Made by a program: the position numbers and the translations under genes | NCBI RefSeq assembly: GCF_028657945.1 | Contig: NZ_CP059693.1 | Span: 1,736,001 to 1,800,000, forward strand | Direction of reading: 5' to 3' | DNA length: 64,000 bases | From: Thalassomonas haliotis | GTDB taxonomy: Bacteria > Pseudomonadota > Gammaproteobacteria > Enterobacterales > Alteromonadaceae | Shown: positions 42,777-52,313 of the stretch, in pieces | Layout of the letters: every line of letters begins with the position of its first letter | How positions within the stretch are numbered: the first letter of the stretch is position 1 | Notes under the pieces: model-generated | The model's input: the letters and a program-made list of their open reading frames with translations, nothing else | Databases searched by the model: none | What the model was told of the DNA's origin: nothing

Positions 42777-43457
42777 ATGTTAAAGCGTATATTTAGAAGA
42801 TTACCTATAAGTTATTATCCCTATAAGCCCTTTATGCATACCTATAATTGTATATTTATTCATATTCCCAAAAATGCTGGCAGTAGTGTGTTACGTGCGT
42901 TTAATGATCAGGGAGGTCGAAAACATGCTAAATGGCATGACTTTTATGCCGCCAACTCATACTTTTTCAGACGTTATCATAAATTTGCTATTGTGCGTGA
43001 ACCTGCTGAACGTCTCTATTCTGCCTATCGCTATTATTTAAAAGGGGGTAATCAGTCTGAAGAAGATTTGGCGTTAACGCAGAAAATAAGCGAGCATAAC
43101 AGTAATTTTTCTGGTTTTGTTGAATCGATTTTAGATACAGACTTTTATATGCTGCAACCTTTATTTCAACCCCAGTATCTCTATGTTTATGATCGTCGGT
43201 TGATTTGCCGTGTTGATCGCCTGCTCAGGTATGAAACATTAATGCAGGACTGGCGTGATTTGGCCCGGGCCCAGGCTTTTCCGGAAAATTTGCCCTGGGT
43301 AAATGCCAGTCAAGATAAGGTGGAAAGTAATAATAAACCATCACTGCCTGCATTGAGCGAAAAGGCAATCAAAAAAATTAATCAACTGTATAAATTAGAT
43401 TTTGAGTTGTTAGGTTACCGGCCCTTGTCTTTACCCACCGATAAACAGGACAGCTAA
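42777..43457 (+). CDS. Sulfotransferase family 2 protein
   Basis: This 226-aa PAPS-dependent sulfotransferase belongs to the carbohydrate sulfotransferase type. The 5'-phosphosulfate loop is HIPKNAGSSVLRAF (residues 29 onward), and the 3'-phosphate site is in KFAIVREPAERLYSAYRYY (about 74-92). Further on are DTDFYMLQPLFQPQYLYVYD and CRVDRLLRYETLMQDW, both usual in chondroitin/heparan-type bacterial homologues. The protein lacks a signal peptide or membrane anchor. It is directly followed (0 bp) by a second sulfotransferase, so the two form an operon. A decayed relative lies at 39738-40165. Confidence 0.88.
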   Translation: MLKRIFRRLPISYYPYKPFMHTYNCIFIHIPKNAGSSVLRAFNDQGGRKHAKWHDFYAANSYFFRRYHKFAIVREPAERLYSAYRYYLKGGNQSEEDLALTQKISEHNSNFSGFVESILDTDFYMLQPLFQPQYLYVYDRRLICRVDRLLRYETLMQDWRDLARAQAFPENLPWVNASQDKVESNNKPSLPALSEKAIKKINQLYKLDFELLGYRPLSLPTDKQDS

Positions 43458-44438
43458 ATGAGTGCACGTTTATATAATTGGCAGTTGCCCACAGATGTCA
43501 GAATCCCTGACTTTATTATCTGCGGAGCAATGAAATCAGGGACGACCAGCATACATGCTATTTTAAATCAGCATCCGGATATTTATATACCCGATGATGA
43601 AGTGCATTTTTTTGATATGGATAATTTATTGCAGCATCCTGACTTTAACCATTTTGATGGCAAGCAGTGGTCAGTGAGCAGCTTGGCTAGAGATCCGCAG
43701 CAATATTATGCCTGGTATCGTTCGCGTTTTTCTCCGGCAGCTCAGCATCAGCTACTAGGGGAAGACTCCACCACTTATCTGGCATCTGAAATCGCAGCGC
43801 AAAGGATCAGCCAGCAAAAGCGCGAAACTAAATTGATTATCTTACTGCGCCAGCCCAGCACACGTGCTTATTCCCAGTATTGGCACCTGCTTAGGTCCGG
43901 CCGTGCCACCCACAGTTTTGAAGATACCATCAGGTATAACCCGCACAGCATACTTGAACGCAGCTTATATCTCACGCAATTGCAAAATGTCTATAAGCAT
44001 ATTCCACAAGAGCAAGTTAAGGTGATCGTCTTTGAAGACTTTCTTGCCGATAAACAAGCGGTGTTGATGCAGCTATGTACTTTTCTTAAGGCCGATTACC
44101 GGCGTTTGCCTGCCGACGCGCTGGGTATTCATGCCAACAGCGGCAGGCTGCCGATGTTTCCGGCAATTGAGTTAATGAAAAACCGCCTGTTCAGGGATGG
44201 AGGCAACCAGGGATACCATCAGCGCTTTAGTTGTGATTTAACCGCGGGCAATACCAGGAAAATTACCTTTTCCAAGCTGGTAAACAAAGCCCACCGGCTG
44301 GTAAATCCCCTGGTGGTGAAAAAAGCACCTAAAATACATCCGCAGACCAAAGCATTTCTTGATGATTATTTCTATCGCGAGCTGCAAGGGCTTAATGAAT
44401 TACTGGGCCGGGATATCTTAGCCAAATGGTTTACCTGA
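43458..44438 (+). CDS. Sulfotransferase (Sulfotransfer_1/NDST type)
   Basis: The product is 326 aa from ATG 43458, which follows the upstream TAA immediately. The PAPS 5' loop is DFIICGAMKSGTTSIHAILN (about 19-38), and the substrate-side VHFFDMDNLL segment follows. The 3'-phosphate motif is KLIILLRQPSTRAYSQYWH (about 132-150). The order and spacing match bacterial homologues of heparan sulfate N-deacetylase/N-sulfotransferase C-domains. With the preceding sulfotransferase it would add sulfate at two different positions of a glycan. The sulfate donor enzymes (CysDNC-type) are not in this window. Confidence 0.88.
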   Translation: MSARLYNWQLPTDVRIPDFIICGAMKSGTTSIHAILNQHPDIYIPDDEVHFFDMDNLLQHPDFNHFDGKQWSVSSLARDPQQYYAWYRSRFSPAAQHQLLGEDSTTYLASEIAAQRISQQKRETKLIILLRQPSTRAYSQYWHLLRSGRATHSFEDTIRYNPHSILERSLYLTQLQNVYKHIPQEQVKVIVFEDFLADKQAVLMQLCTFLKADYRRLPADALGIHANSGRLPMFPAIELMKNRLFRDGGNQGYHQRFSCDLTAGNTRKITFSKLVNKAHRLVNPLVVKKAPKIHPQTKAFLDDYFYRELQGLNELLGRDILAKWFT

Positions 44439-44496
44439 TCTTGTCTGTATTGCTAGCAGGCTTTACATCAAAAAGCGTTGCAGGTAAGTGCTTACT

Positions 44497-45774
44497 ATGA
44501 CGGCGGGGCTTATTTCTTCTCGGCAGCTGCTGGGTAAAAGTTCGCAGTTAATGGCGTTAAAGTTAACCGCTACCGCGCTGGCTTTTGTTTTTCACCTGCT
44601 CTTAGCCCGTCACTTAAGCATTGCGGAATATGGTTTGTTTACACTGGCGCTAAGTTGCCTGCTTTTTAGTACTTCAGTGGCGAAACAAGGCATAGAGCCG
44701 GCTGTGGTCCGTTATTTTGCTCAGCAGGAAGAGCATAAACTCGCCAGTTTGTACTTTTATGTGCTTATGTTGGTATTGTTCAATACCCTGGTGGTCAGCT
44801 TAATATTATTCCTTGCGGCTAATTTTATCGCCGTTGAATTTCTAGGCACGGTTGAGCTGGTTCACTGTATCCCGATAGTGATAGGGTTAACCGCTTTACA
44901 GACCTTGCTTGGGGTAAATAGCGGGGTATTAAAAGGGCGGAAATTTCCTTTTACCAGTTTGTTGTTTACCGGTTTTGTGGTCCACGCCCTGGCTATCAGC
45001 TTCTTTTTTTTGCAAAAACCCGCTTCCGGGCTAGCGGCATTGAATTTATTTTTTTATGCGGTGCTTTTGGCGACATTTTTCAGCTTTATTCTGCTTTATA
45101 AGAAACTTAAGTTTAAATTACGGTTAACCCCCGAATACCCGATACCAGAATCAGGTATCAAACCTTTATATCAAAGTAGCAGAGCCCTTTTTGTCAGCTC
45201 TTTCATGTCATTGCTTACTCAGCAGCTGTCGCTGCTTTTACTGGCAAAATATGCTTCTTTAGCCGAAGTTGCTGTTTATGGCATAGCCCTGAAAATATCT
45301 TTACTGATGGGTTATCCCCTGATGGTCTTAAACACTATAACCGCGCCTTTGTATGCAAAATACTACGGGCAGCAAAACATTCAGGCATTTAAAAGTTTGG
45401 CGTTTCGTACAACCAAGGGCTTATTTGTCCTGGCGACGCCTTTATGTGTTTTTGTGGCGGTATTTTCCAGCGAACTGGTGGCTTTTTTTGGCAAGCAATA
45501 TAATGATTCGGCGCAGATATTGGTTATTTTGGCGCTGGGGCAATGGGTCAACTTATCGACCGGCAGTGTGGTTTCAATGCTGGTGATGGCGGGATTTGAA
45601 AAAATTCACCGCATCAATGCTATTTTTATTTTGGTTTTTACTGTGATTGCCTTGTTGGTCTTTTTGCCTGCCTATGGAGTTGTCGCTGCGGCCTGGGTAA
45701 GTGCAATTGCCATGGCGCTCTTTAATCTGGTCAGTTTGTTTTTTGTTTGTCGTTTGATTTATAGTAAAAATTAA
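44497..45774 (+). CDS. Wzx-like polysaccharide flippase (first copy)
   Basis: This polytopic MATE/MVF-like protein flips undecaprenyl-linked repeat units across the inner membrane. I chose ATG 44497 (425 aa), because its spacing to AGG is good; a GTG at 44488 is an alternative. It has about 12-14 helices. The N-terminus LMALKLTATALAFVFHLLLA, with RHLSIAEYGLFTLALSCLLF, is the polysaccharide biosynthesis protein signature (xAxxLGxxxYGxxxLxxSxxxL). SRALFVSSFMSLLTQQLSLL and KYASLAEVAVYGIALKIS are the second family landmark. A second flippase of the same type lies at 50975-52294. Confidence 0.9.
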   Translation: MTAGLISSRQLLGKSSQLMALKLTATALAFVFHLLLARHLSIAEYGLFTLALSCLLFSTSVAKQGIEPAVVRYFAQQEEHKLASLYFYVLMLVLFNTLVVSLILFLAANFIAVEFLGTVELVHCIPIVIGLTALQTLLGVNSGVLKGRKFPFTSLLFTGFVVHALAISFFFLQKPASGLAALNLFFYAVLLATFFSFILLYKKLKFKLRLTPEYPIPESGIKPLYQSSRALFVSSFMSLLTQQLSLLLLAKYASLAEVAVYGIALKISLLMGYPLMVLNTITAPLYAKYYGQQNIQAFKSLAFRTTKGLFVLATPLCVFVAVFSSELVAFFGKQYNDSAQILVILALGQWVNLSTGSVVSMLVMAGFEKIHRINAIFILVFTVIALLVFLPAYGVVAAAWVSAIAMALFNLVSLFFVCRLIYSKN

Positions 45775-46019
45775 TTTTTACTATAATCTTCGCTTTTGAA
45801 AAGCACCTTTACCCTAAGTCCTGCCTTGTAAACATTTTTGCGTAAGGTGATGTAATGTCATTACAGATGAAAGCATGACATCATTGCTTCGGTTAAATGT
45901 TAATATTTTGTTTGGTTGTTGTTTTTTGGTGCTGTATAATCGCTTTTAGCCTTATTTTTCAGTGTCATTCTTGCTTTGTCTTCAAACAATTGATCCCTAA
46001 GTTTACAGGAGGTTTTCCC

Positions 46020-48434
46020 GTGGATAACCCGACTTTTCAAAAACATCATTTTTTTCTTACTGCTATTTTTACCAGCCTTTTAATATCTGGATGTGGCGGG
46101 GGAGGAGGCAAAGAGGGCGCCCCAACGAATACAAAAATACCGACGAGTTACACCATTCCCGCGACGGCAGGTGAAGGCGGTATTATAGAGCCCGGTAGTC
46201 AAAGTGTACAATCAGGCGCTAGCGCCAGTTTTACTTTAATTCCTGAAAGCAATTATATTTTATCCGAGGTGACTGGCTGCAATGGCAGCCTCACTGATAG
46301 TGTTTATACTACCGGTAATATTTCATCACAATGTAGCATTGTGGCAACATTTTCTCTTGTTGAGTCCGATGCTGATATCACCGCACCTACTGCCGAAATA
46401 TTATATCCCTGGGAAATATCTCAAACTAATGATGTCGCCGTTCGGGTGAAAGGTATCGCAACCGATACCAGCGACATAGCGTCGATTAAAGTGAACGGTA
46501 TCACTGCCACTATTCAAGGGGAAGTTGCAAGTGCGGGTAGCGAAAACCAGCGGAAAAACAAATTTGCAGCTGAAACAGCAACAAGCAGCGAAAATAATGT
46601 AATCACAGTTAACTGGGAAGCCATTGTTGAGATTGCCTCTGGAGATACTACCGATCTGGTGGTCGAAACAGCCGATATTCATGGCAATATCAATAGCCAA
46701 GCCGATATAGCAAAGGTGATCAACAGTAAAACCCTGGAGTCTTTTGTTTTGGACAGCAAAGAGCAGCGGTTATTAAGCTTTGCTTCATATAAAGAATTAA
46801 TCAGCTTTGATGTGCAATCCCGGCAATTTAGCACCAGCACAGTAAATTTAGACTTTGAGAACAGCTTAGCGGTTAAAGCATACAATGCAAACGATCATGC
46901 GTTGATCGGTGCTAGTTTTATTGACAGCCAGTTGGTGATATCTTCGCTTGATTTGACAACCAATGATCTTTTCAGATTAAAAGCACAAGAGATAGTGCTG
47001 CCCGGTGATGCTGATTTTCTTTGGTCAAAGCTCTCGGATATGGCCTTTGATCAACAAAGCAATGCGGCCTACTTTTTATTCAGGTATTTTGGCGAGGGCG
47101 CGACTCCTGAAGCTCATAAATCGGTTATTTTCAAGTATAGCCTAGACGAAAATGCATTGAACCTCATTGCCGATGGTGTTACTCAATCCAATAAAACCCT
47201 GGATAGCGATTTTATCACCTACAGCGAGAAAGGATTATTGGTATTTACTGATTCGGGGAATAATGGCATTTCGATATTAAAGCCCGACGGCTCAGATATT
47301 ACGCCGTTAACCACTCGTTCTGCACTGGCTGATTTAGGCATAGTCTTGTCCTTAGTCGTCGATGTATCAGCCAATAGCGTTTACGCGATTGGCAGTACAG
47401 GTATCGTTTCGGCTAACTTAGATAGCGGTGCGATAACGGCCCTTACCAGTGGAACGCTCACCAATAGGTTTAATAATCTTGGTAGCGCGGTTTTGGACGT
47501 TGCCAATAATCGTTTGCTTATCAGCGACCCTTTTTTGGATCAAATGCTGGCGGTTGATATTAGTTCGGGTGAATCCGGTGTTTTCATGCGTAGCAGTGTC
47601 GGCTCAGGGCCTGCCATGAACCCCAGGCATTTGGTGCTTGATGAAGCTAAAAACATTGCCTATGTTGGCGAAGATGACGGCAGTATAACGGCGATTGATC
47701 TGGCCTCAGGTGATCGTTCTGAAATAGCGAAAATAGATCATCAATATACAGCTATAATGAGCAGTGTTATTTTTGAGAAAGATAATGGTCTGTTATACAT
47801 AATTTACCCGGATGAAGTATTCAAGCTTGATATTAATAGCCGCCAAGTTGATGTGCTCAGTGATAGAAGTACCGGCACAGGGATTCAGTTTAATGCTTTA
47901 ACCGGTGCCGTATTAGATAAAGGCAATAACCGCCTGGTTCTTACTGACTCCACTCAAGATAAATTAATTGCCGTTGATTTAACCACAGGCAACCGCAGCA
48001 TAGTTGCCAACACAGAGTCAGAAACCGGTAATGATGTATCATTGATAGGTACAGTGGATATTGCCCTGGATGTTACAGCCAATATAGTTTTTCTACTTAA
48101 CCAGGTGCAAAACTCATTATTTTCTCTTAATTTAAACTCCGGTGAGCGCAAGTTATTAACAACGACATGTGAAGATAATCTCGGCAACAACCTTTTTACA
48201 AATGAAAGCGTACAAACGTTATTTTATCATGCCGCCACAGAGCAGCTGTTCGCGACAGGAGAAGGCATACTTGTCTATGATATTAAGGACAAGTCCTGTG
48301 CCGCCGATGGAATATATATTGATAGCCCATTGGATATCGTTGTAACCAGCCACAACCAGATACTTGCGGCTACCTGGCTTGACTTGCGCCAGCTTGATTT
48401 GGAAAGTGATTTAAAAGCCATTATATCTAAGTAG
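46020..48434 (+). CDS. Large surface lipoprotein with Ig-like and beta-propeller repeats
   Basis: I start at GTG 46020 after AGGAGG (46007-46012), giving 804 aa with a signal ending in lipobox LLISGC followed by GGGGG. Longer in-frame starts lack a signal of this quality. After a bacterial-repeat domain (residues about 40-110, TAGEGGIIEPGSQSVQSGAS) and an Ig-like segment (TAEILYPWEISQTNDVAVRV), most of the protein is built of ~45-residue repeats. These resemble NHL/SMP-30-type propeller blades, for example LDVANNRLLISDPFLDQMLA, LDEAKNIAYVGEDDGSITAI and LDKGNNRLVLTDSTQDKLIA. No enzyme motif is visible. It is probably exposed on the outer membrane. It may bind or organise the surface glycan; the role is unknown. 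Confidence 0.75.
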   Translation: MDNPTFQKHHFFLTAIFTSLLISGCGGGGGKEGAPTNTKIPTSYTIPATAGEGGIIEPGSQSVQSGASASFTLIPESNYILSEVTGCNGSLTDSVYTTGNISSQCSIVATFSLVESDADITAPTAEILYPWEISQTNDVAVRVKGIATDTSDIASIKVNGITATIQGEVASAGSENQRKNKFAAETATSSENNVITVNWEAIVEIASGDTTDLVVETADIHGNINSQADIAKVINSKTLESFVLDSKEQRLLSFASYKELISFDVQSRQFSTSTVNLDFENSLAVKAYNANDHALIGASFIDSQLVISSLDLTTNDLFRLKAQEIVLPGDADFLWSKLSDMAFDQQSNAAYFLFRYFGEGATPEAHKSVIFKYSLDENALNLIADGVTQSNKTLDSDFITYSEKGLLVFTDSGNNGISILKPDGSDITPLTTRSALADLGIVLSLVVDVSANSVYAIGSTGIVSANLDSGAITALTSGTLTNRFNNLGSAVLDVANNRLLISDPFLDQMLAVDISSGESGVFMRSSVGSGPAMNPRHLVLDEAKNIAYVGEDDGSITAIDLASGDRSEIAKIDHQYTAIMSSVIFEKDNGLLYIIYPDEVFKLDINSRQVDVLSDRSTGTGIQFNALTGAVLDKGNNRLVLTDSTQDKLIAVDLTTGNRSIVANTESETGNDVSLIGTVDIALDVTANIVFLLNQVQNSLFSLNLNSGERKLLTTTCEDNLGNNLFTNESVQTLFYHAATEQLFATGEGILVYDIKDKSCAADGIYIDSPLDIVVTSHNQILAATWLDLRQLDLESDLKAIISK

Positions 48435-48996
48435 CCTCATCGCTACTTAATCTACCTTAACTGCCATGAAGGCTAAAACCGGCCATATATGGTCAAGAAT
48501 ATTGATCATATATGGTACATTCATTTGCTTATACCGAGACTGGTAATCATTTGATAAGGGTGTTGCCCACTGATAGCAATAGACAGGAAGTACTCTTATA
48601 TTAGTGCTAAGCATAACAGTCAGGCATTTAGGGCAAAATGTTCGATGACTAAAATGAATGAGAGAATTTACCTGGGCGGGGGAACAAAGTCGTTGTTATT
48701 GGTGTAGTGGCTCAGACAGCTAAGCTAGTTCTAATTTTCATGTCCCTCTGCTTTGTCTTAAATACTGCTTACCTGACAGGCAGTTTAAAAATTAATTGCT
48801 ATCGTCATGTAACTTGTATAAAAAGTCCCGTTATCGTTATTTCATCTGGTTACTTACTTGTGGTATCATTCGCGCAATTTTTAAGTGGTTTGTAAATAGG
48901 GGAGGATACGTGTAGTTATGTCCTTCTTGAATTTACCTGTCATTGTTATATCAAAGAACTAGGATACTTCGGCTCGTTTAAGCGCCGTGCACCCAT
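48435..48996. other. Intergenic region with inverted repeat, no gene seen
   Basis: The 562 bp between the propeller lipoprotein and the next glycosyltransferase hold no supported gene. ATATGGTCAA/TTGATCATAT forms a 10-bp near-perfect inverted repeat (about 48487-48511), and CCATATATGG lies just at its left edge. A 62-codon frame at 48707-48895 has a hydrophobic look but no ribosome-binding site or domain, and I do not call it. The promoter of the next operon must lie here, but I could not identify it. Confidence 0.4.
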
Positions 48997-49824
48997 ATGA
49001 ATGAATCGCCATTAGTTACCGTTTATATTACTACTAAAAATCGTTGTAATTTATTAAAAAGAGCAATTGATTCAGTTCTTAATCAGACCTACAAAAATAT
49101 TGAGCTAATCGTTTGCGATGATGCTTCAAATGACAACACAGCACAATTGTTAGCTGATTATGCTGCGCGCCATGATAATTTATCTTATTTCTCTCAATCA
49201 CACTCTCAGGGGGCTTGTGTCCTGAGGAATAAAGCCGCGAAAATGGCATCCGGAAAATATATTACCGGCTTAGATGATGATGATTATTTTGTTTCTGACC
49301 GCATCGAAGTCCTGGTTAATGCTTTTGATGAAAAGTATTCTTTTATCTGTTCGGCCTATATCCGACAAACGGCGCAGAAAAAACGTATCGTAAAAGATGG
49401 GGTTGGCCTGCTTAGCCTCAGTGATATGCTTCATTATAATAAGGTCGGCAACCAGGTTTTTACCCTGACCAGTCGGTTCCTCTCTGTCGGGGGCTTTGAT
49501 GAGTCGCTGCCCGCTTTTCAAGATTATGATATGTGGATCCGGTTAATTGTTTCATTCGGGGATTGTTATAAACTTTCTCAGCCTTTGTATGTTTTTGATA
49601 TCTCGAAAAATCACGAAAGAATCTCTAATGACCGAAGGAAAGTGATAACCGGCTACCAAAAGTTTTTTTCTAAGCATAATAACAAGATGACATCCGCCCA
49701 CTTAAATTCAATGAAATTGCTTGAAAATGTTGTTTCAGGTAAAAAACTTGATTGGCTATCTGCAATAAAGTGGACCAATCGCGGGAATTATAAGTCGATA
49801 ATCAGTCAGTTGATTAAGGACTGA
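48997..49824 (+). CDS. Glycosyltransferase family 2
   Basis: This 275-aa GT2 enzyme of the polysaccharide locus has the N-terminal nucleotide-sugar fold VTVYITTKNRCNLLKRAIDS with VLNQTYKNIELIVCDDASND. The metal-binding Asp run is in GKYITGLDDDDYFVSDRIEV (about 90-105). The acceptor region has GGFDESLPAFQDYDMWIRLI, the typical GGFDExxxxxxDxDxWxRL motif. It is probably a cytoplasmic, inverting enzyme; the sugar is unknown. It leads a run of seven polysaccharide genes on the + strand (to 55335), and the next gene starts 9 bp later. Confidence 0.92.
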   Translation: MNESPLVTVYITTKNRCNLLKRAIDSVLNQTYKNIELIVCDDASNDNTAQLLADYAARHDNLSYFSQSHSQGACVLRNKAAKMASGKYITGLDDDDYFVSDRIEVLVNAFDEKYSFICSAYIRQTAQKKRIVKDGVGLLSLSDMLHYNKVGNQVFTLTSRFLSVGGFDESLPAFQDYDMWIRLIVSFGDCYKLSQPLYVFDISKNHERISNDRRKVITGYQKFFSKHNNKMTSAHLNSMKLLENVVSGKKLDWLSAIKWTNRGNYKSIISQLIKD

Positions 49825-49833
49825 GTTTTGACA

Positions 49834-50988
49834 ATGAAAATCGTTATTCTTCCATCCTGGTATCGAAATAATGCGTGTGCCACACAGGGCTCTTTTTTTA
49901 AAGAGCAGGCCAATGCCTTGGCGGCGTTAGGTCTTGAAGTGACACTGTTATACCCCCATGGATATTCTTTTAATAAACTGTTTGACTGTCATTCGTCAGT
50001 GACGTTTAACGGCACTATTTCCGAAGTACTATTGGGATATCCGCGTTTACCTGTACGTTTTCGCCGACTTAACCATTATATCCGCCAGAAAATGTACCTG
50101 TGGATGTTTAAACGTTATCTGGCTTGTCATGGCAAGCCGGATCTTATCTTAGCGCACTCAACTGCTTTTGGCGGCGCCGGTATCGCTGCTGATGCTATTG
50201 CAGACACTTATGGTATTCCGTTTGTTATCATGGAACATGCCAGCGCATTTGATAAAGCAAGCTTTCCAGCAAAAGAGCAACGGGCAATTTCTCAAGCTTT
50301 TACTAACGCCAATAAGGTGTTAGCTGTTTCTGAGAGTCTGAAAAGTAAACTACAGCAATTCGGGGTGGCAAGAGAGATTGTCGTTGTGCCCAATACCTTG
50401 GATTTAGACTTGTTCAACCATACCCTTTACCCAAGGAAAAGCAAAGGTGGAAATAAAAAGGTTTTTTGTGCTATCGGTTATCTCTTGCCGGTGAAAGGTT
50501 TTGATGTCTTATTGCAGGCTTTTTCCAAGCTATGCTCACAACATACTGACGTTGAACTTCGAATTATAGGGGATGGTCCGGAAAGGGAAAATTTAAAGGC
50601 TTTGGCAAAATCCTTGAATATTGACGCTCAAGTTTTGTTTTTAGGCATTAAAGACCGGCAGTCGGTTGCCCGGGAAATTGCCGAAGCAGATTGTTTTGTA
50701 TCAGCGTCTCGCTCTGAAACTTTTGGTGTCGTTTATATCGAAGCCTTGGCAATGGGGAAATATGTCATCGGTACGCAATGTGGTGGACCTGATAATATTG
50801 TAACTTTACCTTATGGCGTATTGGTGGCCGTTAATGATAGCCAGGCGCTTGCCGATGAAATGAAGTCTTTTATAGACAACAGCTTAGAGGATTGTTCCAA
50901 GCAACGCATTGAATATGTCAATGCTCATTTTAGTCCATCTGTCGTAGCACAAAAATTGAAGGAACAATTTCAATATGTTATCGGCTAA
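49834..50988 (+). CDS. Glycosyltransferase family 4
   Basis: This 384-aa GT-B enzyme starts at ATG 49834; a TTG at 49828 would add two residues. The N-domain shows LPSWYRNNACATQGSFFKEQ and the H-type acceptor segment. The C-domain has VPNTLDLDLFN, KKVFCAIGYLLPVKGFDVLL, ELRIIGDGPERENLKALAK and the retaining-GT4 EX7E motif in SRSETFGVVYIEALAMGKYV (about 290-310). The second Glu of EX7E is present, so it should be active. The donor is unknown. Its end overlaps the next flippase gene by 14 bp. Confidence 0.93.
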   Translation: MKIVILPSWYRNNACATQGSFFKEQANALAALGLEVTLLYPHGYSFNKLFDCHSSVTFNGTISEVLLGYPRLPVRFRRLNHYIRQKMYLWMFKRYLACHGKPDLILAHSTAFGGAGIAADAIADTYGIPFVIMEHASAFDKASFPAKEQRAISQAFTNANKVLAVSESLKSKLQQFGVAREIVVVPNTLDLDLFNHTLYPRKSKGGNKKVFCAIGYLLPVKGFDVLLQAFSKLCSQHTDVELRIIGDGPERENLKALAKSLNIDAQVLFLGIKDRQSVAREIAEADCFVSASRSETFGVVYIEALAMGKYVIGTQCGGPDNIVTLPYGVLVAVNDSQALADEMKSFIDNSLEDCSKQRIEYVNAHFSPSVVAQKLKEQFQYVIG

Positions 50989-52294
50989 AGTTAATTTATT
51001 TTTTACCAAATTAACTCAAGATGAAGTCTTTTGGGGCAGTTTTGTTGCCCTGTTCGTGAAGGTATTGGCCTCAGGGCTGGCTTTTTTAGTCAATGTACTG
51101 GCGGCGCGTTATCTTGGTATCAACGAATTTGGACTGTTCTCAATGGCATTGAGTGTGATGGCCGTTGGTGTTGTTATCGGTAAGTTTGGCATGGAACAAT
51201 CTATTGTTAAATTTATTGTTAAAGCGCGTCATTCTGATGACGGGGTGAATGAAAGTCAGGTTATATCGTTGAGTTTGTTGCTTACCCTGGCTATTTCCAG
51301 CGTTGTTGCGGTTATTATCTTTTTCGCTGCAGATATTCTGGCAGATGATGTCTTTGGAAAAACTCAATTGAAAAAGGTATTGCTGTTTGCTGCAGTAACC
51401 ATTATTCCTATGGCAATCCTGAATATAGCGGCACAGATCTTTAGAGCCAATAAAAACATGTTATTAAATACGCTTTTCAGTGGTGCTGTTTCTGCCTTTA
51501 TAACCCTGATTTTGCTATTTTTTATCAGGCCAAAGACGGCAAGCGAGTATTATCTTCTGATGTGCATTGCCGTCTGTGCGTCAATGTGTTTGTGCCTGTT
51601 GTCAGCCAAGTGTATGTATAAGATTTCATTCGGGTACAAAAAACCTAGCGGGCTGAATTTAATGTCTGCCAGCTATCCCATATTTATCGCCTCTTTTGTC
51701 ACTTTATTAAATCAACACTTCGGTTTATTGTTGCTCGGACGTGTTTCTTCGGCAGCAGAAGTCGGGCTATATGCCGTTGCAATGAAAATTATCACTTTAT
51801 TTATCATGATCACAGCTACTGTATGTAGTGTGACTGGCAGCTCTTTTGCCCATGCCTTTTATCAAAAGAATATCGCCAAGTTACCCGGGTTGGCTAAAAA
51901 AAGTTCATTTTTAAGTGCCGCGTTAACCTTACCATTGTTACTTGTCGTGATGTGTTTTCCTCAGGCATTGTTGGCGATTTTTGGACAAGAATTTATTGCT
52001 GCTGACTTTATCTTAGTGGTGCTTTTACTTGGATTAATTTTTAACATTTTTTTATCCCCTTGCGGTCATTTGTTAATGATGACGGGGAATGAAAAAAAAC
52101 ACCGAAGTAATGTGTTAGTGGCCGGAGGGGTTAATATTGCTCTTTTGTTGCTATTAACTGAAAAATACGATGCGCTTGGGGTGGCTACGGCTTTTAGTTT
52201 TTCTGTGATGCTGCAGAATATTTTAGCCATGTATAGCGTAAAGAAAGAGCTGGGTTTTTGGGTCTATCCAAAGTTGCCCAAACTGTCGAAATAG
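50975..52294 (+). CDS. Wzx-like polysaccharide flippase (second copy)
   Basis: This 439-aa polytopic protein has the same signature as the first flippase: VKVLASGLAFLVNVLAARYL with GINEFGLFSMALSVMAVGVV near the N-terminus, and SYPIFIASFVTLLNQHFGLL with GRVSSAAEVGLYAVAMKIIT later. It has about 12-14 helices. Two flippases in one locus imply two distinct lipid-linked substrates or a merged pair of loci. The gene overlaps the upstream glycosyltransferase, so it is expressed with it. Wzz follows 19 bp later. Confidence 0.9.
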   Translation: MLSAKVNLFFTKLTQDEVFWGSFVALFVKVLASGLAFLVNVLAARYLGINEFGLFSMALSVMAVGVVIGKFGMEQSIVKFIVKARHSDDGVNESQVISLSLLLTLAISSVVAVIIFFAADILADDVFGKTQLKKVLLFAAVTIIPMAILNIAAQIFRANKNMLLNTLFSGAVSAFITLILLFFIRPKTASEYYLLMCIAVCASMCLCLLSAKCMYKISFGYKKPSGLNLMSASYPIFIASFVTLLNQHFGLLLLGRVSSAAEVGLYAVAMKIITLFIMITATVCSVTGSSFAHAFYQKNIAKLPGLAKKSSFLSAALTLPLLLVVMCFPQALLAIFGQEFIAADFILVVLLLGLIFNIFLSPCGHLLMMTGNEKKHRSNVLVAGGVNIALLLLLTEKYDALGVATAFSFSVMLQNILAMYSVKKELGFWVYPKLPKLSK

Positions 52295-52313
52295 TATGTG
52301 TTGAGAAATTTAA

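Noticed and set aside
48707-48895. 62-codon hydrophobic frame in the gap before the glycosyltransferase run.
   Set aside because: No ribosome-binding site, no domain, and no clear coding bias; frames of this length are expected by chance.
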